A stretch of 64,000 nucleotides of DNA, taken from the NCBI GenBank assembly GCA_947034895.1, contig OX344761.1, positions 73,221,839 through 73,285,838 on the forward strand, given 5' to 3'. The stretch comes from Rhytidiadelphus loreus. Taxonomy: Eukaryota; Streptophyta; Bryopsida; Hypnales; Hylocomiaceae. This document shows, piece by piece, positions 1 to 16,554 of this stretch. Numbering within the stretch: position 1 is the first letter of the stretch; each line of letters opens with the position of its first letter. Under the pieces are notes generated by a model, which saw only the letters and a list, made by a program, of their open reading frames with translations, searched no databases and was not told where the DNA came from. The position numbers and the translations under genes were made by a program.

Positions 1-1
1 T

Positions 2-5376
<5,375 letters not shown>

Positions 5377-6295
5377 AGTGACAAATGCGGGTGACGACGC
5401 CGATCTGGTGCGCGAGTTGGCAAAGGAAAGCTCTGGGACGAAGCTCTGGCTATGGCGCAGGAGCCAACTACTCCTCAGGGTTAGCTGCAAGTTGGGCTTA
5501 GAGAAGGAAACCCCGAAGGAGGGAGGGCGACGGAATTTACTGTAGCGATGCTTGAATGTTGGAAAGGGATGCTCGCTTTGCTTTGCCAGATAGGATATTG
5601 GGAGGGTCCCTCCAAACCGAGGAGCTTTGAAGGCACCTGTTAACCAGGCTTTCCTGTGACCTTGTTCGCATCACCGGGGTACGTGGCGTCTTGGATGCAC
5701 TCTTTAGCATCTTCTGGCTTTTTTTACTTTTATTATTTTCTTTAAAGTTTTCATGGGGCTTGTTTACACTCACCCTATGTGAAGTAAATAATTAAGTCAT
5801 TTTTGTGAAAAAAAAGTGCCACATGTCATCTTGTAATTGGTGTGAGGTGACATGGCCCCCTGAGAATCTAATGTGGAAATTCAATTTAGACAATCGAGTG
5901 CCCAATTACACCTTTACATAAAGTATGTTTACATAAGGTATGAAAGCTTAGAGTTGCTTCATACAAAAATGGCCTTCAGGGTACCCTAGTAATGTTGTAA
6001 AGTTCAAAAAAAATGTCTTTGATGAATGAAAAGTTTAAAGTCTCAAATATGTGGGACATGTTTGATTTCATTCATTGTCTATTTTGTATTGTACATAACA
6101 ATGAAGTAGGAAGAAAATCATTAAATTTGTAAAATGCATAATTTTGCATTCCACATATTGTTAAGGAATTATCTCATTATTTTAGCCTCTTTGAAGTCTA
6201 CTTTAAAGTATTGTGAAATCAATGCATTTGGTGAGAGAAAATAAAATGGATTCATTTGTGTTTTACAACAATAATTTAAAGAAATATAACACTCT
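5377..6295. other. V-ATPase upstream region and intergenic DNA
   Basis: The first 200 bp or so upstream of the V-ATPase start are GC-richer and probably hold its promoter and 5' UTR (transcribed leftwards). From about 5700 the sequence becomes AT-rich with no coding potential. I could not fix a TATA box or a transcription start. Confidence 0.5.
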
Positions 6296-6443
6296 AACTA
6301 GTAGAAATTCACACTAAAAAATCCATTCCAAATGATGGTTTTGTGTTAAATTTGCATTGTCTCAAATACAAAACCATCATCTCACAATTGCTATTATATG
6401 AGCCTAGGATCTTGAGCCACGAGCATAGGAGCCTAAGCTCCTA

Positions 6444-6680
6444 TGTTATAAGCATCTTTCATAGTTATAGGATGTTTATACTATAGGTGTCTATTTTGTA
6501 GATACCTATGTTATAAGCACCTTCTATGGTTATAGGATGTTTATATTATAGGTGCCTAATTATATTATAGGTATCTATGTTATAAGCACCTTTTGTGGTT
6601 ATAAGATATTTATATTATAGGTGTATATGTTATAGGCACCTTTCATAGTTATAGTTTGTTTATATTATAAGTATGTATGT
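6444..6680. repeat. Tandem repeat, four units of about 50-69 bp
   Basis: Four diverged units each begin near TTATAAGCACCTT and contain a TTTATATTATAGGTG core (starts near 6445, 6511, 6580 and 6630). The array belongs to the older outer MITE and is cut by the inner CACTA insertion. A partial unit resumes just after the inner element at 8665. Confidence 0.75.
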
Positions 6681-6956
6681 TCACTACAACAAAAGCAGTG
6701 TTTTATGATTGCAAAAAACGACTGCAGTCAGTTGTAAAATAAAAAAATATGACTGGTGCAGAAATCACTGTAGATGACTCGGAATATGACTGCAACAGTC
6801 GTTTAAAAGCAGTTGCTTCAAACATCAATCATATTGGTAGTCATATAAATTGAGGGGTATAAATACCCATAATTAGCCATAGTATGCCAACAAGGCGTAT
6901 ATTCTAACTTTCTTTGACTTTTTATTGAGCTGCCAAGGTAAATGAAAAAATCCTAC

Positions 6957-7250
6957 GTGGAATATGACTGTGTTGAGTCATATTTTTTGATGACGTGGAA
7001 TATGACTGGTCAGTCATATTTTGTGGAATATGATTGCGTTGAGTCATATTTTTTGATGACGTGGAATATGACTGCGTTGAGTCATATTTTGTAGTCATGT
7101 GGAATATGACTACAATGAGTCATATTTTGCAGTCATGTGGAATATGACTACAGTAAGTCATATTTTGCAATCATGTGGAATATGACTGCTGTGAGTCATA
7201 TTTTTTGATGATTTGTAAAACGACTCTTCTCAGTCATATTTTTCAATCAT
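6957..7250. repeat. Subterminal array of short palindromic units (about seven, mostly 35-45 bp)
   Basis: Each unit reads GTGGAATATGACT, a short spacer, then AGTCATATTTT. Every unit is therefore itself an inverted repeat (ATATGACT paired with AGTCATAT). Such repeated subterminal motifs are where CACTA transposase or accessory proteins bind. Further copies lie near the right end (about 8530-8645). Confidence 0.8.
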
Positions 7251-7719
7251 ATTGAGAGCACCTAGTCATTTTTTGGAAATAATTATAATCATTTTGTGAC
7301 TCCAAGTAGTCATTTTTTTATTGATATGTATTTTGAACTATGAATTGAACAAATCATACAACGGTTGTAGGATACCTAAGCATATTTGCAATCATACATT
7401 AAAATGATTTAACAATTAAATAAAAGATTTCATGTAGTTAAAAACATATACATATGATTTTAAAGATATACAAGAAACAATTATATTGGAGAGGGAATAT
7501 ATAAGAAGGAATGTGACTCCTTTCAATGACATTTATAATTTATTAGTCACAAATACAAAATACATATATCACAATGAATTATTTACACAAGTCAATAGAG
7601 ACTATATTTCTTACAATAATATAAAGTGAGTTGCAAGTAGCCTCCAACGACTTTGTTCCAATTTTGTTGCCTGCATATACAATTTAAAAAATAGGAGGTT
7701 AATTTTTAATGAACGTACA

Positions 7720-8260
7720 ACAAAGCTCAATCTTCAAAAGTTTACAACAATAGAAAATATGTAATACAAATTTAGGGTAAGAAGAAAAACAATGGTGATG
7801 CAAGGAACAAGAAGAAAAAAGGCAAAAAGTGCTAAAAGATAACAACAAATACAAGTTAAGATGCACAAAAAACAATAAGGAACAACTACTAAGAGGTAAC
7901 AAGAAACAACAAAAAAAAGTTAAGATGCAACAAAAAGAAACAAGAAACAAAAAGAAAGAAGAAAGAAGAAGAAGAAAGAATTAAGATGCAAGAAGAAAAA
8001 AACAAGAAACAAGAATGACGATGGAACAAAAGACAACAACTCTAAGAAGTAAGAGTAACTCAAGATGCAACAAAAGACAACAACTAAGAAGCAAGAGTGA
8101 ATTTAAGATGCAACAAAATACAACAACTAAGAAGCAAGAGTGAATTTAAGATGCAACAAAACACAACAACTAAGAAACAAGAGTGAACTCAAAGAGACAA
8201 GAGACAACAAAAAGTAAGGAAGAAGAGTCAAAAGAAGTAGTGGCTAGGGTTTCAAAACCC
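7720..8260. repeat. Purine/A-rich strand-asymmetric tract with about 50-bp tandem units
   Basis: The + strand here is dominated by A and G with very little T. It is built of AAGAAACAAG-like words and, from about 8040 to 8200, about three units containing GAATTTAAGATGCAACAAAA. It lies inside the non-autonomous CACTA element. Open frames across it are low-complexity and not credible genes. Confidence 0.7.
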
Positions 8261-8803
8261 TAAAAAAATGACGGCTAGGGTTTCAAAACCCTTAAAAAAA
8301 CCCTTAAAAAGTGGTGATTAGGTTTCAAAATTTTAAACAATGGCTTGTCTATATTTTTTTTGATTGCCCATGTTTTTTTTAGGTTGCCCAAAACAAAAAA
8401 ATGTTACTACCATGAAAATATGACCAATAATATAATTCAATGTTCTCAAACGAGTTCCCTACCGTTCCCTATGAAATACTTTGATGTTCCCAACGGACGT
8501 ATAATATACATCCGTGAAGTACAAGACCCAAAAACGACTGGCAGTCATATTTTGCAGTCATATTTCTCCTCAAAGTATTGACCTCCAAGAATATGACTGC
8601 GAGTAGTCGCCAGTCATCCTCAGTCATATTTTTGCAGTCATAAAACATTGCCGTTGTTGTAGTGGTTATAGACATCTCCAATAGTTGTAGAGAACCTATG
8701 TGTCCAGGCTTAAGGCTAGTAGGCTCACATTTCTAGACCTACATCCTAGCATTGTTGACCATGATCTGAAATTTTTTTCTTTTAGTGTGGATTTCTACTA
8801 GTG

Positions 8804-9433
8804 ACTAAACATTCAAAATTTGTAGGTCTATAGTTGTAAAACCAAATGAAAGGCAAAGAAAATACAAGATTAGAAACTTAGCCATAAAACAAAAATTGAT
8901 AATATAGTAGTTTGAAACATATGTATGTGAAATTTGCAATGATATATATCTACACTTATAAATTCTAAATCAATAATAGGATAAATACACGATAGGGGGA
9001 ACCAAACTATTGTATCCTAGTATATCAAATTGAGCAATTTAGAGAATTTCAAAAATCATGGACAAATAAAAGAAATTAATCTTGGCGTGAAATCAATATA
9101 AATGATTTTGAAATGTTAACCTTGTACTATCACCAAATATTTAAGAAAATAGTGATCGTGATTTTACAAATACAGTAGATTTCTTAATCCTTTAGGAACC
9201 AAGAGTTCAAATTTTGAACAATGGATGGAAACAAACATGTTCCAAGCACATAGAATCTTGATTTTATCATCCATCTAAACGATTGTAGATTCTACTAAAA
9301 GTTCTACAATTGTATAGAATTATAGATTTCTAAAACATCTTTCTATAATTTTTCTATATTTTAAAAGATACAAGTATGTTTCACTACCAAAAGTGACTTT
9401 CTACTTTAAACATGATCCTTTAAAATAACTTAA
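8804..9433. other. AT-rich intergenic spacer
   Basis: No reading frame, RNA gene or clear repeat is visible before the TTAA target site at 9430-9433. Confidence 0.5.
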
Positions 9434-10343
9434 CCCCTAAAGTCCCAAGGCCATTTTTTGGTCAAAAACACTCATAACCACGATTTCTATTGCATTCACT
9501 CAAGAAAATAGAAAAAATATTTTTCTTAAAATTTGACTACAAGATCTTGTAGTTGACTTGTGTCAGATCATTTGGTAAAAATTTCATGAAGTTTGATAGT
9601 ACAAATTGGAAGATATTAGCACTCAAAGTTGGAAAAGACGATTTTTTGAATGTTATCTTGCAATTTCAAATGACTTTGATTACCATTTATGAAAATGTTT
9701 TTCACTAAAAACTTTGAATCTTTTATGTTGAAGAATTGAGTTGAAAGTCTAGAATTTTTTTCTTAAAAACACACACTTAATTTTCATTCTTCAAGAAATT
9801 GTTGACTAGCTAGAAGTAGGTCTAAGATTAAACAAAAAACTAAATTGTTAATAGGGAATTGAAAAACAATAATTCCAATGGTGAGATTGTTCTAGCAAGC
9901 ATACTTAACCTTGTTAAACAATTTCTTTTGAAAAATTGTGAAAATTGCATTAAAAAATTAATCGTACAAGTTAGTTTTTGAAGAAGATGCATAGATTGCC
10001 CAAAAAACAAGATTGTCCATAACTTTCTCATCACTAGTCCAAATAGAATAAATCAAAGCTTCATATGTAGACAAAAATGTAATGTTTAATTAAAAAAATG
10101 ATTTATTTATTCAGACTTTTGTGATTTTTTTTGTGTTGCCCGCCAACCTTTGTTTTTGGCTTATTGTGCCATAACTTTTACTTGCAGGCACTGATTGAAA
10201 TAAAAATTGTATTCCTACAAAACTTATGCTTTTTTCTAGCTTTACAAAAAGTTTCAAAAAATCACAATAAATATTGAGACCATATGAGCTTAGCCAAAGT
10301 CTCATTTTGGCCCCTATAGGGCCAATGCATGGGACTTTAGGGG
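9434..10343. mobile_element. 910-bp TTAA-flanked element, copy 1 (piggyBac-like termini)
   Basis: Terminal inverted repeats CCCCTAAAGTCCCA match perfectly for 14 bp at both ends. TTAA lies immediately outside each end (9430-9433 and 10344-10347). A second copy of exactly the same length is at 12696-13605 and shares diverged internal sequence. There is no transposase, so it is non-autonomous. TTAA duplication plus CCC termini is the hallmark of the piggyBac superfamily; assignment without a transposase is inference. Confidence 0.75.
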
Positions 10344-10347
10344 TTAA

Positions 10348-10880
10348 ATATAGGCTATATTTATCCCCAAAGACCAAGTACCTATTCAACAAACACTTGA
10401 AAACTCATACAGGATCATATGAAGTCAATTTTTACTGGATGTTCTCAAATTTTTGCCACAAGATGGGAACATCCCTTCCTCCCCCCCCCCCCCCCCTTCA
10501 TGGGAATTCAAAAAAATTCCAATCAAATTTCCAAATCAAAAACTATATTGCCTAGAAGAATTGAAGCAAGTCGAGCAATGTTGGCTTCTATTTCTAAATT
10601 TTTTATCTACTTTTGAAATTTGGCATGTAGGTAACTAATATGATATAGTGTATAATTGTAAAATAAAATAAAATACATGTAGCACAAAAATCTCATTCTA
10701 AGAGGAGTCAAACTTTACTAACCCTAATATGTAAGTTTGAGAAAAAACATTTTCTTCTAACTTCAAAATTCAAAGCTACTATCTCGAAAAAAATTGATCT
10801 CAAAGCTCTTGAAGTTTTCCATGTATTCCAAATGTTTGTCTCTAATTTTTCACCATTTGGATTTCAAACAAGAATAGTAT
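10348..10880. repeat. Dispersed repeat related to the TTAA element at 28202
   Basis: From about 10413 this matches 28235-28640 (for example TATGAAGTC..TTT..CTGGATGTTC, then ATCTCATTCTA..GGAGT). It includes a 16-base C run at 10481-10496. Proline-rich frames read across it are artefacts of that run. It is probably a decayed relative of the TTAA-flanked elements lying next to copy 1. Confidence 0.55.
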
Positions 10881-11750
10881 GACCGTGAGCCATGAGGCTA
10901 TGTCTTAGGTAAACAACAATATTGGTAGTGGGAAAATGAAACAAAAATATTTAAACAAAAATAAATAGTGGTGAAAATTGATAAACTTAAGGTGACTTCA
11001 TGTTAGGAGGCAAGTATTGAAACTATTTAGTTTTTATGATTGTAAGTTGGTAAAAAATTGAAATAAATTTTTTTAAATTAATGTTTTAATAGTATAAAGA
11101 TTAAATCTGAAAAAAAATGAAAATGATTTTTTTATTTTTTATTTTTATTTATGCAACAAAACGTGAATCACTAATTGAAATATTTATTTATTTAGTAATA
11201 ATATAAAAATAATTCTATGTTGTACTAAAATAAACTTTGTTTAATGTTTTTTGGATCTTGAAGCAATCATTTGTCTTAGTTGTTCTAATTAATTTTTTGA
11301 AGGCTCTAAGACATACATTTTGGATGTTTTCATAGGTAGTTTTGATAATATATTGGACACTTGATTAGTAGCACCTATTAAGACTAACAACCAATTGTTG
11401 GGCATATAACTCGTAATGAGGGATACAATAGTTGTATTTCCGTGTTGTGAGGAATTTGTGTCTTCATCATTCAAAACAAATCAAAGTTTAAGATCAACAT
11501 CACTTGAAAAATTTGGTTTGAAATTTTTATTACCAATTGAAGATGAAATTATAAGGATTATTTCACCAATTGTTTCAATGCTAATTTTTTATTTGCTATT
11601 TGAATCAACTAGTATTTGTTCCTTTATATTTTGAAGAAAATGATATATACCTTTAGATATAATATGCTGAGTTTGGATATTTAACTTCAATTTTAAATTG
11701 GGGGGGGGGGCTTCAAGAAGTAATAATAAAATCCCATTCCAGTTCTTGTT
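10881..11750. other. AT-rich intergenic spacer
   Basis: No convincing gene is seen. A 10-base G run lies at 11701-11710. Short frames around 11289-11634 are low-complexity and were not accepted. Confidence 0.45.
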
Positions 11751-11753
11751 TTT

Positions 11754-13977
11754 CTAAGTCCACTTGGCCATATTATGACCAAAAGATTTATAATCGTTAA
11801 TAGTCCAATTAATTTTTTCTTTCATTTTTCCTCTATACCTAGTATTAAAAACAAATAAAGCATCTTTAAAAATAACTATTGAATCTTCTTTAATAGAGTC
11901 CAACTTTGTTACTATTTCAATAGGTTTTAATATTTTCAATTCTTTGATTTTTTTAATCATTTTGGTATATTTCTAGGTTCCGATTACTTGTGTGGAATTA
12001 ATGAATTTTTTTTCTTGCTTTCATAAAGGTGATAGATTTCTCTCGGAATTAATTTCTCCAACCTTTTTAACTTGAAGAGATCTTTTGTAGACAATATATT
12101 AGCCCGATTTGCCTTGAAGTCCTTATATTCATTATTGATAATAGATTCAAATTGGTCTTCAAAACCATATTTGAATGTATCATGAAAAAACATCATTTCT
12201 TCAAGTAAATGGTTGTCTTCATTTATCAACCATTTCAAAGCATTTTGTACTACTAAAAGTGATTTCATTTTGTTGGCCGTACACACAACAATTTTGGGTT
12301 GCGAAGTCTTTGTATCCACTCTATTAAAAAAAACTAAGGTTTACTACATAAGCTACTTAACTCCTTGTGTTGTTCTATACTCAAGTTCCTCCACGGCTTC
12401 AATCATTTTATTGTGAAGGGTCTTCTGGAAAAATCTTCATTTTCTTCATGTCTCTTTTTCTCATTTTCATTGAAGAATATATATTTTTCATCATATGTTT
12501 CACACAATTTTAATAGTTTGTAAAAAACAACCTTGTCCAACAAAAACACATGGCATCTATATTGATCTAAGGATTTCTAAAGGGTGCCTAGTGTCTTGTC
12601 TTTTGTTTTGTCAAACAGTTGATGAAAGATGCAAATCATAGTTTTTGACTACATTCATAAGATTGGAATCTTCTTCATGGTGCTTTGGATTATAACCCCT
12701 AAAATTCCAAGGACATTTTTTTTGTCAAAAACCACTCTAAACTGCCATTTCTACTGTGTTCGTCCAAAAAAACAAAAAAATATTTTTTTTGGAACTAAAT
12801 TGTTAGATCTTGAACTTTACTTGTTTGAGATTATGTGGTAAAAAATTCATGAAGTTTGACCATATAGATTGAGAGATATGAGCATTTAAAGTTGAAAAAA
12901 CAGTTTTTTTGAACACTAGACTACAATTTTAGATGACTTTGATCTCTATCTGTGGAAAAAATGGTCACTTTGGAATTTGAATTAAAAATTTACCGTGTTG
13001 AAGAATTGAGTTGGGAGTCTAGGAAAAAAAATTAAAAAATTAAAAACTTGATTTTCATACTTCAAAAAATTGTCAAGTAGAAGTAGGTCTAAGATTGAAA
13101 GAAAAACTAAATTGTTAATAGCTCTTAGATGGGATTGAAATACAATAATTCCAACAGTGAGATTTTTCTAGCAAGCAAACTTGACCTTTTCAAGAAAAAA
13201 ATTTGAAAATTGCATTTTGAAATGAATCCTATAAGTTATTCTTTAAAAAAGATGCTTAGATTGCCCGAAAAATAAGATAGTTCATAACTTTCACATCACT
13301 AATCAAAATGGAATGAATCAAAGCTTCAAATGTAGACAAAAACATAATCTTTGAGAGAATTTTTTTTTTAATGTATTTTGAATTTTTGCAATATTTTTTG
13401 TGCTGCCCGCCGAGTTCAGTTTTAGGCTTTTTGTGGTATAACTTTTGCTTTTGGGCACCAATTGAAATAAAAATTATATTCCCACAAAGCTTATCAGCTT
13501 TTCTATCTACAAAAAAAGTTTTAAAAAATTAGGGTAAAATTTCAGCCCATAGGAACTTGCCTGAATTCCAAATTGTCCTTAGAGGGGACAATGGGACTTT
13601 AGGGGTTAAGACATCCATAATATTCAAATACTTTTGTAGATCTTCAAAACAATAGTATATTTTTGTCATTTAAAATATTCTTCATGGAAGTGGGAATCCA
13701 TTGCCAAATACTTAGCACAAATATCATATAAAACTATAGTGGCTTCTCTGTTCTTGAATATTTTTTCATACTCCAGCACAAACATTTCGCCTTGTTCATA
13801 TTTGATTGTTTCATACTTACAAGCCTTTACTATGTGTTGCCCATTGATAGGTTCCCATCTTACTGAAGACAAAAATGAGGTTGTTGGTTTACTATCAATT
13901 ACACAATTAGGCTTTCTAAATGCATCTTGAAATGTGTTATATGGTGAAAAGTTCTTGATGTACAATCCACACAACAA
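11754..13977 (-). pseudogene. Decayed transposon-type gene on the minus strand, in pieces
   Basis: Three open stretches on the same strand (13977-13666, 12319-11984, 11960-11754) look like fragments of one AT-rich gene. The first includes RWEPINGQHIVKAC, reminiscent of the GQH core of ParB/sulfiredoxin-like folds. The others are Lys/Glu-rich with no motif I recognise. The 910-bp TTAA element (12696-13605) interrupts the tract, and stop codons or frame changes separate the rest, so no intact product is expected. Origin from a mobile element is inferred from decay, base composition and the divergent OTU-like partner at 14055. Confidence 0.35.
12696..13605. mobile_element. 910-bp TTAA-flanked element, copy 2
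   Basis: Same length and termini as the copy at 9434. The left end CCCCTAAAATTCCA differs by two bases; the right end, reversed, is CCCCTAAAGTCCCA. The right flank is TTAA (13606-13609) and the left flank is ATAA (12692-12695), one base away from TTAA. Internal similarity to copy 1 is clear, for example GGTAAAAATTTCATGAAGTTTGA against GTAAAAAATTCATGAAGTTTGA. It has landed inside the decayed minus-strand gene. Confidence 0.72.
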
Positions 13978-14009
13978 ATATTTTAAAAGAATATGTTTTA
14001 AATGGTCAT

Positions 14010-14456
14010 CAAGAAAAGAAAAAATGGATTACAACTATAAGGGAATGTTTTGGTTTGCACCAACCAAGTAAAGACACAACTATCGAAAAATATATTGAAT
14101 TGATGTCAAAGTCTAATAAAAATCATAATGGGTTGTGGGGAGATGCAAATATGATGCGATTCATTTTTCTATATTTACAATGGCCTTTATATCTTTATGA
14201 CATTGAAAGTTTAAAAAAAATTGGTACAAAAGATCCAATTTGGAGCTATTTTGACAAAGTTCCAATAACAAATGATTCAATAAACATTGCATATGCAACA
14301 AATCATTATATTTCCATGGTTAAATTGCAATTTGATAAATCTTCTACCAATAAACCATCTACCTCACCTTTGAAAAGTGGAGGTCCTCTAAAACAAGGAC
14401 CTCCAGAAAAGCCCAAGCTTGAACAAACTAGAAATTATGACCATACTATATATTGA
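14010..14456 (+). pseudogene. OTU-like cysteine protease fragment
   Basis: The open frame runs from about 14010 to a stop at 14456 without a clear initiator. It contains LWGDANMMRFIFLYLQWPLY, then NIAYATNHYISMV. A WGD..(aromatic-rich helix)..INxxY..NHY order is what the C-terminal half of OTU-family deubiquitinase domains looks like, with the His of the catalytic pair in NHY. The upstream Asp-Gly-Asn-Cys segment carrying the catalytic cysteine is not visible, so this is partial. OTU domains occur in several plant transposons, and the decayed neighbours suggest the same here. The tail is Pro/Lys-rich. Confidence 0.4.
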
Positions 14457-15531
14457 ATTCTTTACATACAAAGAATTTGAAAGTGGTTTTATATTTGGTT
14501 GAGATTATAATTTGATGTGTCTATTGATCATATTTCAAAACCATCCACTCTTACAAATCAACATGAATGCAACATAAATAATGTGGAGTGTTTTGATCCT
14601 TCATTTTGAATGCCTATGCATTTTCTTTTTAATTATTTTTAAATTTTCTTTTAGAGTTTCAAACCTCAAGCCTTTCAAGGGTCTCTTGAAGGTAACAAAG
14701 TCGTGACAAAAATTTAAAAAAATTTAAAAAAATTTGAATTATTTTCTTAGAGTCCTAATCCCAAGCCCTCCCAAGGGGTCATTAGCTATAAGATCCTAAA
14801 TTCCTAAACCATGGTCATAGGTCGAAAATCCAAACAACACACTAAGTACCTTACAAATTTGAGGCTCATAGGCTCTCAAACTCCTGAGCTCACACTCCAA
14901 GGCTCACAAAATAGCACTCCCAGAGTTGTTTAATACTAGTGCTAATGGTGGTCTTCAAACCACAACAATACCAAAATATATTCCTATAGTTTACAGTGAA
15001 CATGGCTTAGCTAACAATTTTTTATTTTAGTGTTGAGTCTTGAAACACTTGTGGGCTTGTGGCATTTTTGTACAAATAAAAAATTTGAAGTTTTTTGAAA
15101 AAATAATAAGTGAACCCTTTATGAATTTGTTTTAAATGTTTTTCATTTTATGAAAAAATGGCATGTGTGCTTTTTTTTAAAATTGATTAGGGTTTTCTAA
15201 AATTTTGGCCAATGAGTCACTATTCCTTTAAAAGGGTATATTTACTCTCCTCAAATGCCATCACCTTAAATTTTCAAGCCTACACAATTTGTTATTTGTA
15301 AAACTCATTTTATTCAACAAAACACTTATGTCATTTTTTATTACAAAGACAAAATTGGAAGTATTAGACACCCTCCCTACAGAAGCTCCATTTATCCCCC
15401 CCCCAAATAAAATGTACACCATTTTCCATCGTGAATATTTCAAAAAATTCCACCACTAACTTCCAAATAAGATATTTCATACTAGTTTGATTTACCTTTG
15501 CCAAATGGATGAAGAATTCCATCTCCACATT
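14457..15531. other. AT-rich intergenic spacer
   Basis: No supported gene. CCTCAAGCCTTTCAAGGG and CCCAAGCCCTCCCAAGGGG are partly repeated phrases at about 14663 and 14760. The rest is featureless. Confidence 0.45.
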
Positions 15532-16093
15532 CTCGGGGGGTGCACTTAGTTCTACTATAACAAACCACGTGCAAACAAGTGGTTTCTAATAAATTATAAT
15601 TCAACCTAAAATTTTGAACATTGTTTAATAATGACTATAGCTTTCTATTGCCAAAATTTCCAACTCAAATAAAATATGAAATGATTTCTAGAAGAGGTTG
15701 AAATGAACTAAAATGGCATGTTTTTCAACTCAAATAATTATAGAGGACACATTTAGATGACCATTGAGTCAATATTCAACTCAAAATGAGCTTTCAATAA
15801 TGAGGATTTTTTAGGAATTTTTTGTTCATTTTATAGACAATTTTTTCTTATATAATATAGGGGTGTGAAAGTTATTTTTTAGTTCTACAGTGTATCTTTT
15901 TACTTCAAAAATTTGTAACTAATTATTATTAAAAAATCAAAATATCAATAATTCAAAACATAAACTTTCAAAGTAGGAAAATCTATTCATTATTTATTTT
16001 ATTTTATTTTATTTAAAATTCAAAAAGTATATAGGGGTCCAAAGTTTAGTTCATATGTGGTTTCTAATGGACACTCTAAATGACCCCCCCGAG
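15532..16093. mobile_element. hAT-like MITE, copy 1 (562 bp)
   Basis: Ends are CTCGGGGGG on the left and the reverse complement on the right. Flanking 8-mers are tccacatt (15524-15531) and cccacatt (16094-16101), an 8-bp target duplication with one change. Most of the interior aligns with the element at 61698-62280, including ACTAAAATGGCATGTT, TTTTTCTTATATAATATAG and CAATAATTCAAAACATAAAC. There is no coding capacity. An 8-bp duplication suits hAT; Mutator-like cannot be excluded. Confidence 0.82.
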
Positions 16094-16498
16094 CCCACAT
16101 TGCATTCCAAAAAATTCAAATTGGAGGTCCAAAGAATACAAACCCAAATTCTGCAAACTATTCCTTTACTACAAAGAGCAACAACTATAAAAAAAAGGCA
16201 TGCTATGAAAAAAAACAATACCTTACTCGAAACCTTACTAAGTGGTCAAGGTTGGCATCGTGCCAAATAATTAACTAAAGTTGGCAAATGTGATTTAGCA
16301 ATGCTTAAAGATAGAAAAATTTGTTCATTCCCATACAATTTTCTTAAAAACAATTTCCAAAAAATTCCAACATTGATTTTTAGAAATATTATTTGTTGAC
16401 CCTAGCCACAAAGTCCGGTTTGGATAAAAGAAGAGCTCTATCATTACTAATTTGTATTGTGTGCCCCATCTCCATATCAAGTTAGGGACACAACATGA

Positions 16499-16554
<56 letters not shown>

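Larger units (their letters stand above)
6682..8664. mobile_element. Non-autonomous CACTA element, 1983 bp, with GTT target duplication
   Basis: Left end CACTACAACAAAAGCAGTG; the reverse complement of the right end is CACTACAACAACGGCAATG, continuing with TTTTATGAYTGCA on both sides. Both flanks are GTT (6679-6681 and 8665-8667), the 3-bp duplication expected for CACTA transposons. There is no transposase reading frame. The interior has a palindromic ATATGACT/AGTCATAT array (6957-7250) and a purine-rich block (about 7720-8260). Its termini and subterminal ATGACTGC motif resemble those of the 13.2-kb CACTA element at 50501, so that family may once have mobilised it. Confidence 0.92.
6296..8803. 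mobile_element. Older CACTAGTAGAAA-ended MITE split by a later CACTA insertion
   Basis: The outer ends are inverted repeats: left ACTAGTAGAAATTCACACT at 6297 and, on the reverse strand from 8803, CACTAGTAGAAATCCACACT. The first left base has changed from C to A. Flanking triplets are tct and act, a possible degraded 3-bp target duplication. Removing the inner element (6682-8664) and one inner duplication leaves a unit of about 520 bp, a normal MITE size. The same terminal motif marks the elements at 25415 and 26194, so this is a family. No protein is encoded. Confidence 0.7.

Noticed and set aside
8252..8310. Telomere-like AGGGTTT/AAACCCT words
   Set aside because: Only a few copies in mixed context; not a telomeric array.
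6444..8660. CRISPR-like array of regular repeats
   Set aside because: Repeats have no unique spacers of constant length, lie in a plant CACTA element and are palindromic subterminal motifs.
10419..10638. Overlapping proline-run frames
   Set aside because: Created by the 16-base C run in a dispersed repeat.
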